In this document: one piece after another, positions 24,794 to 33,172 of the stretch | Position numbering within the stretch: the first letter of the stretch is position 1 | Layout: each line of letters begins with the position of its first letter | Assembly (NCBI GenBank): GCA_963802575.1 | Contig: CAWDJF010000008.1 | Coordinates: forward strand, 186,001-250,000 | Source of the DNA: DATFTE01 sp963802575 | GTDB taxonomy: Bacteria; Acidobacteriota; Terriglobia; Terriglobales; Acidobacteriaceae | Reading direction: 5' to 3' | DNA length: 64,000 nt | Position numbers and translations under genes: made by a program | The notes under the pieces: model-generated | Databases searched by the model: none | Told to the model about the DNA's origin: nothing | Seen by the model: only the letters and a program-made list of their open reading frames with translations

Positions 24794-25736
24794 TTTCTTC
24801 TCTTTCACTTCGGCTTCCAGCATGACCGGGGCAGGGCCGGAGATGCCGCCGTCTTTTCTTACTCGCCAGAAGTGCACAATCATGAAAATCGAAGCCACAA
24901 TCGGAATGCCGATGCAGTGCCAGATGTAGGACCGTAGCAGGGCATTGGCGTCGACGATCGATCCGCCGAGCAACCCGAATCGCACATCGTTATATGGAGT
25001 CATGCCCAACATGCTGCCGAACGGACCTTCGTGTCCGAGCAGCGGCGTGGCGCGCGCCATGTTCGTTCCTACCGTCACAGCCCAGAATCCCAGTTGATCG
25101 TCGGGCAGCAGGTATCCGGTGAACGAGAGCAGCAAGGTCAAGCACCAGCAGGATGACGCCGACGTTCCAATTGAATTCGCGCGGCTTTTTATACGAGCCA
25201 GTGAGGAAGACGCGGAACATGTGCAGCCAGACGCCGATGACCATCAGGTGAGCGGCCCAGCGGTGCATGTTGCGTAGAAGTTTTCCGAAGGGAACGTCGT
25301 GCTCGAGATAAAGCACGTCGCGGAAGGCCTGCACCTTGGTCGGGTGGTAATAGAACATCAGCAGCACGCCGGTGAAGGTGAGGACGATGAAGAGGTAGAA
25401 CGTGATTCCTCCCATCCCCCAGGTGTAGCTGTAACGCACGGCGTCGCGGTTGATTTTCGCGGGATGCAGATGGAGGAAGACATTCGACAGTACGCCCAGA
25501 GCGCGGTTGCGCGGCGTGTCGTCGTGCTTGTGGCGGAAGATGGAGGTGAAGACCTGGGTCTTAGTTGGATCTTTCAGACCCTCGATCTGCTCTTTGGCTT
25601 TCGCCGGCATGTCGGTCTTGAGGGATTGAACGTCTTCTTTGACGCCGGCCTTGACGCGTTCGAGAAGTCCGACGCGAACGCCATTGCCATTCCCGCTACC
25701 GTTGCCGCTGCCACCGTTCTTGTTTTCTTCTGCCAT
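24791..25736 (-). CDS. Cytochrome b N-terminal half, interrupted by a single-base +1 frameshift
   Basis: Two frames make one cytochrome b6-like protein of about 314 residues. The first (25736 to about 25140) has a hydrophilic N-terminus, then heme ligands in MHRWAAHLMVIGVWLHMF. The second (from about 25141) has TLLLSFTGYLLPDDQLGFW and the other ligand pair in WHCIGIPIVASIFMIVHFW. Skipping one base at GTGCTTGACC (minus strand, 25147-25138) gives GVILLVLTLLLSFTGYLLP, exactly the expected helix C. Length 946 bp is 3n+1. Probably a sequence error in an essential gene. Confidence 0.85.
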
Positions 25737-25752
25737 GGTTTCCCTCTTACCC

Positions 25753-25814
25753 GTAGCGCCGGCGTCCCGCCGGCAACGCAAAATTTCGTGTGGCCGGCGA
25801 GACGCCGGCGCTAC
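25753..25814. repeat. REP-like inverted pair between Rieske and cytochrome b genes
   Basis: GTAGCGCCGGCGTCCCGCC at 25753 and inverse GCCGGCGAGACGCCGGCGCT at 25794, spaced by about 20 bp. Confidence 0.9.
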
Positions 25815-25818
25815 TTCG

Positions 25819-26955
25819 TTATGCCCTCAGCCAGGCGCCGTCGGTGCCGTCGCCTTCGTTGAATTGGGTTGGCTGTCCTTTGGGCCATTGATAGAGTTTG
25901 GAGACGTCCACCAGAATCTGACCATCGGGAGCGATCTCGACCCGGGCCCGATCCATGGGGCGCGGGGCCGGTCCTTCGAAATTGATTCCTTCACTGTCGT
26001 ATCCGCTACCGTGGCAGGGGCACTTGAATTTGTTTTCTGCCGGCTTCCAGTCGGGAGTGCAACCGAGATGCGTACACCGCGCGTAGATCACGAAGATGCG
26101 ATCGGGCGTGCGGTCAACCCAGATGCGGTATTTCTGCTGGAACTTGGTGTCGACACCGAGACCGAAGTCGGAGGGATATCCGATTTTGAAGCTCGTGGCT
26201 GGCTCAAACAAAGTGCGCGGCAAGAAGAAACGGAAAAACGCCAGCAACCAGGCGGTGAGAAACGCTGCCACGATCGCCCACGAAAGGCGGCGGCGCGCGC
26301 GGTTGATGTCGCTGTCTTCGGGGCCGGTTGGAGGAACACCCCCCGCGGCTGCAGCTTTTGATGTGCCGACTGCGGGCGTGCCAACGTAACTGGTGGAAGT
26401 GCCGGTGCGCGCTACCGATGCAGCGGCCGACGGCGGAGCCTGGACTGCAGCGGCCGCGCGGGCTGCTACTGGTGCTGCGGCAGCAGGGGCTGCAGCTGCC
26501 GCCGGTGAGGCGGCAGGCGCTACCGGTTCGCCCAGCAACGCGGTGACCTCGACATCGTTGAGCGCAGGAAGATTGTTACGTTTACGGCGCGCCTGCTCGG
26601 CGGCGATGGAGGACTTGCTCCACTTCTTGCCGGCGTCGACCTGCTTCTGCACTTCAGCGCTGATCGCGCCCGAGGCCACGGCCACGGGCGCGGCGGCAGC
26701 GACTGGCGCAGCAGGTGCTGCGGGAGCAGCAGTCGCTGGGGCAGCTGCTGCAGGCGCGGCTGCTGCAGGCGCGGAGGCACCGTCTCCGGTTTCCCACGAC
26801 ATCTGGACGCCAGCCTTCAAGGCTTCGATATCCGCATCACTCAGCAGCGGAAGTCCTGAGCGCTTGCGATACGCCTGTTCAGCGGCGATGACTGAGTTGT
26901 TAAGTGCGTTGCGCGGCCACTTGGGTAGACGCCCGAGAACACCGGTTTCTGCCAT
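25819..26955 (-). CDS. Rieske [2Fe-2S] protein with a long Ala/Pro-rich N-terminal extension
   Basis: A 378-residue protein. The cluster motifs CTHLGCTP and CPCHGSGYDSEG lie near residues 293-330, and one membrane helix (WAIVAAFLTAWLLAFFRFFL) near 230. The first 200 residues are unusual: two copies of a short motif (AAEQAYRKRSGLPLLSDAD near residue 24 and AAEQARRKRNNLPALNDVE near 118) separated by low-complexity Ala/Pro linkers. The Rieske centre passes electrons from quinol to the cytochrome; the extension's role is unknown. Confidence 0.9.
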   Translation of the reverse strand: MAETGVLGRLPKWPRNALNNSVIAAEQAYRKRSGLPLLSDADIEALKAGVQMSWETGDGASAPAAAAPAAAAPATAAPAAPAAPVAAAAPVAVASGAISAEVQKQVDAGKKWSKSSIAAEQARRKRNNLPALNDVEVTALLGEPVAPAASPAAAAAPAAAAPVAARAAAAVQAPPSAAASVARTGTSTSYVGTPAVGTSKAAAAGGVPPTGPEDSDINRARRRLSWAIVAAFLTAWLLAFFRFFLPRTLFEPATSFKIGYPSDFGLGVDTKFQQKYRIWVDRTPDRIFVIYARCTHLGCTPDWKPAENKFKCPCHGSGYDSEGINFEGPAPRPMDRARVEIAPDGQILVDVSKLYQWPKGQPTQFNEGDGTDGAWLRA

Positions 26956-26988
26956 TCCGTCCCAACCTCTTTTATGCGGTCCCTACCG

Positions 26989-28005
26989 TCAATCAGCTGC
27001 GACCAGGGAAACAGGACCGCGTGCTTGATTCACGCCCACGCCGAGAGCAGAAGCAACCAGCTCCGCCAGCGCGGCAATGAACATCGGAGAATCGTTCAAT
27101 CCCGAAGTCATTTCAAACTTCTTGATGCCTAATTGTTTGGCTTCTTCACGTGCTTCGTGGTCAATCTCTCCGAGGGTCTCCACGTGATCGGAGACGAAAG
27201 AAATGGGCACGATGCATATTTCGCGAACTTTTGCCTGCGACAGGTCGCGCAGGGCGCGATGTAATGACGGCTGCAACCACTTGCTGGCGCCGACCTTGCT
27301 CTGGTAGCAGAGGCGGTGAGCGTTCGTCCATCCACCGTGGCGCATCAGCAGTTCTACGGTCTCTTCGATTTGATGCTGGTAAGGGTCGCCGCGCTCAATG
27401 ATAGAGACGGGAACGCTGTGCGCGCTGAATACGATTTCGGGTTGTGCGGGATTGGCAAAGCGGCTTAAGGCTCCATCAATCTTCTCCACCAGCGCTTCCA
27501 GGTAGAGATCGTTCTTGTAGAAAGCGCCCACAGTGCGAACGGGAAGATCACCGTGATAGTGGCGATTCCACTCGTTCAGGCTGCTGCCCGTGGTGGTGCT
27601 GGAATAGTGCGGATAGAGCGGCAGGAGCACTACTTCATCACACTCCGCGGCTTGCAGTTGGGCGATAGCCTCAGCGGTGAAGGGATGCCAGTAGCGCATG
27701 GCGACGAAGCATCGGGCGTCGATGCCAGAGTCGTTGAGCCGCGACTGAAGCGCGCGCGCTTGCTGCTCGGTGAAGCGGCGGATGGGCGAGCCTCCGCCAA
27801 TCACGGAATAATGGTGCTGAACTTTCCGGGAGCGCGTCGCGGAGATGAGCTTCGCGAGAGGTTTGCGGCCAATTCGGGCAAAAGGGAAATCAATGATATC
27901 CGGGTCGCAAAACAAATTGTAAAGAAAAGGCTCAATCGCTTCCAGCGTATCGGGTCCACCGAGCTGGAAGAGAACTATCCCTACTCGCCGGTTTGGAATC
28001 ACCAT
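26989..28005 (-). CDS. hemH: Ferrochelatase
   Basis: A 338-residue ferrochelatase that inserts iron into protoporphyrin (or coproporphyrin in the alternative route). It starts with VGIVLFQLGGPDTLE, has the active-site FSAHSVPVSI with the catalytic His, and the signature YPHYSSTTTGSS. ATG 28005 is preferred over the far-upstream start. It lies 33 bp upstream of the Rieske gene and reads into the heme-rich respiratory block, matching heme supply with demand. Confidence 0.95.
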   Translation of the reverse strand: MVIPNRRVGIVLFQLGGPDTLEAIEPFLYNLFCDPDIIDFPFARIGRKPLAKLISATRSRKVQHHYSVIGGGSPIRRFTEQQARALQSRLNDSGIDARCFVAMRYWHPFTAEAIAQLQAAECDEVVLLPLYPHYSSTTTGSSLNEWNRHYHGDLPVRTVGAFYKNDLYLEALVEKIDGALSRFANPAQPEIVFSAHSVPVSIIERGDPYQHQIEETVELLMRHGGWTNAHRLCYQSKVGASKWLQPSLHRALRDLSQAKVREICIVPISFVSDHVETLGEIDHEAREEAKQLGIKKFEMTSGLNDSPMFIAALAELVASALGVGVNQARGPVSLVAAD

Positions 28006-28154
28006 CCCCCTGGTCCCCAGATTCGGGGGAATGTTACTGCAAAGAGAGAGCAGGGTCAATGCGCGATTGCGGAGCGCTGGTCAGAGATCGTGATTACGGC
28101 GATCAAATTTGATAATCGTGCTAAAAATCGACCACAGATGACGCGGAGAAATTT

Positions 28155-29195
28155 TTAGATACTGGACGCTTCCGCTGCCTTCACATCGGATCCGGATTGC
28201 ATCGCTTCGATGACGGAGTCGGCGAATTGCGAAGTGCCCGCCTTGCCTCCAACGTCGCGCGTAAGCTTGTCACGATCACGATAGACCTTTTCGAGCGCGT
28301 TGCGGATTTTCGTGGCCGCTTCGTCCTCTCCCAGATGCCGGAGCATCAGCAATCCCGATCGAAGCACCGCCGTGGGATTCGCCAGATTCTTGCCGGCGAT
28401 GTCTGGAGCCGATCCATGTACGGCTTCGAAAATGGCGCAATGATCGCCAAAATTGGCTCCAGGCACGAAGCCCAGGCCGCCGACGAACGCGGCACACAGA
28501 TCGGAGAGAATGTCTCCGTACAGGTTTTCCATGAGCAGCATGTCGTATTGGTACGGATTCATGACCAGCTGCATGCAGGTATTGTCGACAATGTGCTCGC
28601 CGTAGGTGATCTCGGGATATTCCTTGGAGATGTTGCGCGAGCAGCGGATGAAGAGTCCGTCAGACATCTTCATGATGTTGGCTTTATGGATGGCGTGTAT
28701 CTTCTTGCGCTTGTTCTTGCGCGCGTATTCGAAGGCAAAGCGCGCAATGCGGGTCGAGGCTTTTTCCGTGATGATCTTCAGGCTCTCAACCACGCCGGGA
28801 ACGACTTCGTGCTCGATACCGGAGTAGAGGCCCTCGGTATTCTCGCGAATGATGATGAGATCAACGTCGGGATAACGCGTAGGGATGTGAGGCAAATTGC
28901 GGATTGGCCGGAAGTTCGCGTAGAGCTCGAACATCTTCCGCAGTTCCACGTTGATGCTGGCAAAGCCGCCGCCGATGGGCGTAGTTACCGGTCCCTTAAG
29001 GGCAACGCGGGTGCGCTCAATCGATTCGATCAGTTCTTTAGGAATGTATTCGTGATATTTGTCGTAGGCTTCGGCGCCCGCCGAGAAGCTCTCCCACTCG
29101 AACTTCACGCCCGTAGCTTCCAGCACACGCACAGCGGCATCGGTAACTTCAGGACCGATGCCGTCGCCGGGAATCAGAGTTACTTTATGAGACAT
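28155..29195 (-). CDS. NAD-type isocitrate dehydrogenase (IDH3-like isocitrate/isopropylmalate family)
   Basis: A 346-residue decarboxylating dehydrogenase of the TCA cycle. It contains TLIPGDGIGPEV, the substrate loop RENTEGLYSGIEHEVV, HKANIMKMSDGLF, the metal site YGDILSDLCA and the nucleotide-binding EAVHGSAPDIAGKNLANP. Length and the EGLYSG loop favour isocitrate over isopropylmalate. The region where a ribosome-binding site should be is occupied by an 8-bp repeat array that ends three bases before the ATG. Confidence 0.9.
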   Translation of the reverse strand: MSHKVTLIPGDGIGPEVTDAAVRVLEATGVKFEWESFSAGAEAYDKYHEYIPKELIESIERTRVALKGPVTTPIGGGFASINVELRKMFELYANFRPIRNLPHIPTRYPDVDLIIIRENTEGLYSGIEHEVVPGVVESLKIITEKASTRIARFAFEYARKNKRKKIHAIHKANIMKMSDGLFIRCSRNISKEYPEITYGEHIVDNTCMQLVMNPYQYDMLLMENLYGDILSDLCAAFVGGLGFVPGANFGDHCAIFEAVHGSAPDIAGKNLANPTAVLRSGLLMLRHLGEDEAATKIRNALEKVYRDRDKLTRDVGGKAGTSQFADSVIEAMQSGSDVKAAEASSI

Positions 29196-29198
29196 AAT

Positions 29199-29246
29199 TT
29201 ATTGAGTCATTGAATCATTGAGGCATTAAGTCATTGAGTCATTGAA
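29199..29246. repeat. 8-bp tandem array (ATTGAGTC type), right arm of an inverted pair
   Basis: Six units: ATTGAGTC, ATTGAATC, ATTGAGGC, ATTAAGTC, ATTGAGTC, ATTGAAAA. It starts just before the isocitrate dehydrogenase ATG and contains the TGA stop of the four-helix-bundle gene. Its inverse lies at 29618-29656. Confidence 0.9.
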
Positions 29247-29608
29247 AACTAGCCTTCGAGGTCCTCAACGACGCGCCAAAGATCGCCAGGAGTTCATTGG
29301 CTTCCTTGAGCAAGTCTTCAGTTCGCTCGGCTCGAACAATTCCTGTTTCGCTCATCAGTTCCAGCCAGAATACGGTTTCGTCCGCTTCTTCAACCACGAT
29401 GCCGAGCTTCGCAATGAATTCGGCCTTCGATCTAACCCGACATACGGCGCGATAGTTTGCGGCAACCGATGTCCCGATCGCAGCAGCTGCTTTCCCTAAG
29501 GTCTGTGCGTCTGGCGAATGCGGCAATGACCGAAACCCTTGAACAATTCGAATGGCAAAAGCTCTTCGTTCGTTTCCTGAGCTCATCGGCTTTCGCCAGG
29601 GAATTCAT
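29239..29608 (-). CDS. Four-helix-bundle protein (23S rRNA intervening-sequence protein family), with a +1 indel
   Basis: The core matches the S23/IVP family: GTSVAANYRAVCRVRSKAEF, then KLGIVVEEADETVFWLEL. An intact frame begins at 29586, but the family's usual N-terminus is in another frame starting ATG 29608 (MNSLAKADELRKRTKSF). Removing one T from the TTTT run (29560-29557) joins it to AIRIVQGFRSLPHSP, giving about 122 residues. IVP genes normally occur inside 23S rRNA insertions; this one is free-standing between nrdR and isocitrate dehydrogenase and is framed by inverted 8-bp arrays. Confidence 0.85.
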
Positions 29609-29617
29609 GACTTTCGA

Positions 29618-29656
29618 TCTTCAATGCCTCAATGATTCAATGTCTCAATGATTCAA
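29618..29656. repeat. 8-bp tandem array (TCAATGATTC type), left arm of the inverted pair
   Basis: Units TCAATGCC, TCAATGAT, TCAATGTC, TCAATGAT, TCAATTCT; reverse complement of the array at 29199. The NrdR stop codon (29653-29655) lies inside it. Confidence 0.9.
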
Positions 29657-30135
29657 TTCTTCTTCGCTTTCGGGTCCGGTTCCTTGGTTTTGAGCAGATC
29701 TTTCAGCTCCGACATGAACTCTTGCACATCTTTGAAGTCGAGGTAGACAGAGGCGAAGCGGACGTAAGCGACCTTGTCGTAACGGCGCAGGCGGTTCATG
29801 ATTAGCTCGCCCAATTCGCTGGTTTTGCGCTCGCGCTCCGGAGACTCGATGATGAAGCTTTCGGCTTCGTTGACGATCTGCTCCAGTTTGCCGATGGGAA
29901 CGGGGCGCTTTTCGCAGGCGCGCAGCAGTCCGTTCAGCACTTTCTGGCGATCAAATTTCTCCCGGCGGCCATCTTTTTTGACCACCATGTAGGGAATTTC
30001 ATCGATCCGTTCATAGGTGGTGAAGCGCTTCTCGCACTTCAAACACTCGCGGCGTCGGCGGATGGAGTCGGCTTCCTTGCTCTCGCGCGAATCCACGACT
30101 TTGTCGTTCTCAAATCCACAAAAAGGACACTTCAT
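29653..30135 (-). CDS. nrdR: Transcriptional repressor NrdR
   Basis: A 160-residue regulator of ribonucleotide reductase genes. An N-terminal zinc ribbon (CPFCGFENDKVVDSRESKEA, second pair CLKCEKRF) is followed by an ATP-cone (MVVKKDGRREKFDRQKVLNG). It senses dATP/ATP and binds NrdR boxes; none is evident in this window and no nrd gene is nearby. Its last codon and stop are part of the 8-bp array, suggesting the array inserted at the gene's end. Confidence 0.97.
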   Translation of the reverse strand: MKCPFCGFENDKVVDSRESKEADSIRRRRECLKCEKRFTTYERIDEIPYMVVKKDGRREKFDRQKVLNGLLRACEKRPVPIGKLEQIVNEAESFIIESPERERKTSELGELIMNRLRRYDKVAYVRFASVYLDFKDVQEFMSELKDLLKTKEPDPKAKKN

Positions 30136-30209
30136 GGCGCTTGGATGAGCTATTCAATTGTAACAGGGGACGGCGAACTGCTCGTTGATCGACGAAACCA
30201 GGGTTGTAA

Positions 30210-31271
30210 TCAGTGTGAGGAGGGTGTCGATGGCGCAACCGCTTCTTCTTCGCGCTGGGTTTCCGCGACGAGCTTACGAAATGAGAGGCGGTCGAGATGA
30301 GCCAAGATCAGCCCTAGCGGAATGACGGCTACAAACGTCACCAGCCACAGCATGATTCCGCAACTCGCGGCCAGTTCGTTGGGGACATCGAAAACGTGTT
30401 TGAGCGTCGAGATGGTTGCGAGTTGCGAGCCCCCGCCGACGCCGGGCAGTTGGATAAGCGATCCCACCATGCTCGAGCCCATCAGCAGAAGCACCTGCGA
30501 AACCTGGATCTGCAACGATTCCACGCCGTAGGAGTGAGTGACCTCCTGGTAGGCGAGGGCGATCAGGTACCACATCAGCACGGAAACCACGATGAGTTGC
30601 AGCAGTTCCCACGGACCGTGGATGGTGTTCAATCCGCCGCGAAATTCGCGGATGCGGAGCGCGATTCGGTGCCCCAGATTCGAAGCGAGATGCGAGAAAC
30701 GCTGCTCGACCCAATCGGCGATGGCTTCACCCTTCCTGCTGATTGCCCAGGCGACCAACGACAGGCCGATGACCAGCGCGGTAAGGATGAGTCCGCCCTC
30801 GCGAAATTTTGTGTAGTAAACCAGCTCCTTTGGTCCCGACGCAAAAAAGATGACGCCAATCAAGAGCCCGGTGAAGGCGCCGATATCGAAGATGCGCTCG
30901 ACGGCCCAGACTGCCAGCTGCGAGGAGAAGGTCAGTTCTTCTTTGCGGGCAATCAGGTAGGGTCGGATCAGTTCGCCAGGGCGGCCGAGAAGGGCGAGGC
31001 CGGTGAATCCAATGATGGTGGGCGCAACCAGGCGGAGCGTCGAAGCCTGGGGACGCACCGGGCGCAGGAAAATCTTCCAGCGTAGGGCGCGCATCAGGTA
31101 GGCGGCGTAAATCAGCAGAATGCCGTGCAGGATGTGGAACTTGTTGACCTGGTCAGTCTGAGTCCAGAAAGTGGCCCAATCGAAATCGCGCCAGGTTCGG
31201 AACTGAAAATAGATTAAGGCCGCCAGGACTACCGCAACGACCGAATAAATGGTGATCTGCTTTTTGTTCAT
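30210..31271 (-). CDS. Lysylphosphatidylglycerol synthase TM-region/UPF0104 membrane protein
   Basis: A 353-residue integral membrane protein with about eight hydrophobic segments. It has the family signature APTIIGFTGLALLGRPGELI, then SMVGSLIQLPGVGGGSQLA. Such proteins are flippase-like, related to the N-terminal domain of MprF and to AglD. No synthase domain follows. ATG 31271 is chosen over the TTG nine bases upstream. Confidence 0.85.
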   Translation of the reverse strand: MNKKQITIYSVVAVVLAALIYFQFRTWRDFDWATFWTQTDQVNKFHILHGILLIYAAYLMRALRWKIFLRPVRPQASTLRLVAPTIIGFTGLALLGRPGELIRPYLIARKEELTFSSQLAVWAVERIFDIGAFTGLLIGVIFFASGPKELVYYTKFREGGLILTALVIGLSLVAWAISRKGEAIADWVEQRFSHLASNLGHRIALRIREFRGGLNTIHGPWELLQLIVVSVLMWYLIALAYQEVTHSYGVESLQIQVSQVLLLMGSSMVGSLIQLPGVGGGSQLATISTLKHVFDVPNELAASCGIMLWLVTFVAVIPLGLILAHLDRLSFRKLVAETQREEEAVAPSTPSSH

Positions 31272-31397
31272 GGACCCCAAGACTGCAATCGACCTAACCC
31301 GGTCAAGCGTGGCGCAGGGAAAGTGCTCCTGCCAAGGTAAATGACATAGCAGAATGGGTCAACGGATAGAACACTCTAGAGGTGTTGAGAGAAGGAC

Positions 31398-32171
31398 CTA
31401 CTGCGAAGGGGTCGGAGAAGTTGGCGCCACGGCGGCCTGCTTGATCGGAGCCGGTTTCGCTTTCGCGACTGTCTTTTTCTGACTGGCTTTGGCGGCGGCT
31501 ACGGCGGCTTTGCGCTCCGCTAGTTTCTTATTGTTGAAGTCACGAACAATCCTGGCGACATAGGCGCGAGTTTCGTAATAGGGTGGAACTCCGTGATACT
31601 TGTCGACGCGCTGCGGTCCGGCGTTGTAGGCGGCTAGCGCCTTCACCATGTCGTAGTTGTAGCGTTCCAGTAGTTCCTGAAGATATTTGGTGCCGCCCTG
31701 CACGTTGGCATTGGGGTCGAAGCTGTTGGTGACGCCCAGTTCGGTGGCCGTCTTGGGCATCAGTTGCATCAGGCCGCGGGCCCCTTTGGGAGAGACGGCG
31801 TGCGCGTTGAAGTTGCTTTCCGCGTGGATGACACTATTGATCAGGTCGGGATCGATGTTGGTTGTGTCACTCGCCGAGTTGACAACTTCGTTCAAGCTCT
31901 TCGGAGCAGGCGCCGGAGTCGGTGTTTGCGCGACCGGGGCGGGCGGCGGAGGATCAGGGGTCAGGTCTTTCTCGAAGTGATCGATCTGCGCGGTCGGGAT
32001 GTCGACGTAACTGTTGGCAGCGCTCGATGTGTAAAGCCGCGTCAGGGAGCCTAGAACTTCGCGCCGCTCATGGCGAATGGTGAATCCGTTCTGCAAAACA
32101 GCGACATCCGCCGCCATTGCGGGTAAGGCCGCGGCCAGCAGGATCAGCGCGAATTTGAGGAAACCCTTCAC
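31398..32171 (-). CDS. Exported lytic transglycosylase (SLT domain)
   Basis: A 257-residue murein hydrolase. GTG 32171 opens a signal peptide (VKGFLKFALILLAAALPAMA). A Pro-rich linker leads to the SLT/LysM-free catalytic domain: HAESNFNAHAVSPKGARGLM contains the catalytic Glu and the GLMQLMPKTA motif, and later YLQELLERYNYDMVKALAAY and NAGPQRVDKY. The tail is Lys/Ala-rich. It cuts peptidoglycan with 1,6-anhydro-muramyl formation. It starts 24 bp after the HAD gene stop. Confidence 0.9.
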   Translation of the reverse strand: MKGFLKFALILLAAALPAMAADVAVLQNGFTIRHERREVLGSLTRLYTSSAANSYVDIPTAQIDHFEKDLTPDPPPPAPVAQTPTPAPAPKSLNEVVNSASDTTNIDPDLINSVIHAESNFNAHAVSPKGARGLMQLMPKTATELGVTNSFDPNANVQGGTKYLQELLERYNYDMVKALAAYNAGPQRVDKYHGVPPYYETRAYVARIVRDFNNKKLAERKAAVAAAKASQKKTVAKAKPAPIKQAAVAPTSPTPSQ

Positions 32172-32187
32172 GTAAGACTCTAATATC

Positions 32188-32198
32188 GCCGGCGCTAC
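32188..32198. repeat. Partial REP element
   Basis: GCCGGCGCTAC, the end of the REP family core. It supplies the TAG stop of the HAD gene on the minus strand. Confidence 0.6.
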
Positions 32199-33058
32199 TC
32201 TTCCACCCCTAGAACCTGTTCGATGGCCGCAGCCACCCCATTTTCGGCATTCGAGCGGGTTACCGGCCACCCGTGGCCCCGTAACTCTTCAGATGCATTC
32301 CCCATGATAAACGGCAGGCCTGCGAAGGCAAGCATTTCTATGTCATTGTAGTTATCACCGATGGCCATGACCTGCTCGCGGGGGATGCCGCGGTATTTTG
32401 CCCAGCGTTCAAGGGCGTGGCCCTTGGAGCATCCCTGATTCAGCACATCAACAATCGACAAGTCGCGGACCGGGTATTCGGTGCGCAGTACTGTGATGTT
32501 CTTGGCGGTGCTTCCCGCAGCCAGACGGTCCAATGCCTCGTGCATTCGCCCAATAGACCCGCAGAACATGGCCTGGACGGGGTCGGTGGTGACGGATTTT
32601 TCGATGGGGATGACGAAATCGATATAGGCGAGGTTCTTCTCAAGCCAGCGCTGGATGCTGACATTCAACTCGTTCATATGCTCTAGAACGATCGCGCCTT
32701 TCGATTCGATATCGAAGGTCAGCACCGTGTTGCCGCGAAAGTTCCTCATCTCTCCGCACAAAGTCAGGCAAGTCGAGGCCGGAAGCAGGTCGCGATGGAA
32801 GGTTTCTCCACTCAGCGATCGAGTGACGGCGCCGTTGGAACTGATCAGCCACAGGTCGAAGCCGAACTGCTGGGCGATGGGGAGCGCGAAAGTGTGACGG
32901 CGCCCGGTGACCAGGACCACCTCGACGCCCTCTCGATTCAAGCGGCGCAGCGCGGCCATGTCGACCGCCGAGATCTCGAATTGCGGGTTCAGCAGGGTGC
33001 CATCGATGTCGATGGCGAGAAGGCGGATGGGAGGCTTTGTCACAGGCGATTTTAACAT
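32195..33058 (-). CDS. Cof-type HAD-IIB phosphatase
   Basis: A 287-residue hydrolase of the Cof/YbiV group. Motif I is AIDIDGTLLN, motif II VTGR, and motif IV GDNYNDIEMLAFAG, with the C2-type cap between. These act on sugar or pyridoxal phosphates; the substrate is not readable. Its TAG stop is part of a REP remnant. The following transglycosylase begins 24 bp later and may be co-transcribed. Confidence 0.92.
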   Translation of the reverse strand: MLKSPVTKPPIRLLAIDIDGTLLNPQFEISAVDMAALRRLNREGVEVVLVTGRRHTFALPIAQQFGFDLWLISSNGAVTRSLSGETFHRDLLPASTCLTLCGEMRNFRGNTVLTFDIESKGAIVLEHMNELNVSIQRWLEKNLAYIDFVIPIEKSVTTDPVQAMFCGSIGRMHEALDRLAAGSTAKNITVLRTEYPVRDLSIVDVLNQGCSKGHALERWAKYRGIPREQVMAIGDNYNDIEMLAFAGLPFIMGNASEELRGHGWPVTRSNAENGVAAAIEQVLGVEE

Positions 33059-33172
33059 CGCAGGCCCGGCGGGGCCTTCGCGGGCATAGGGAAAGGCAAA
33101 CCTTTACCACAGAGATCGCGGAGAACCGCCAGGGATCTCGTCGAGAGCCGCATGTTATAGTGCGCTCAACCC

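Noticed and set aside
25136..25149. Programmed +1 frameshifting of cytochrome b as in prfB
   Set aside because: There is no stop codon at the shift site and no stimulatory element; an indel error is simpler.
28197..29213. 338-codon frame opposite isocitrate dehydrogenase
   Set aside because: Antisense to a strongly conserved enzyme; no domain recognised.
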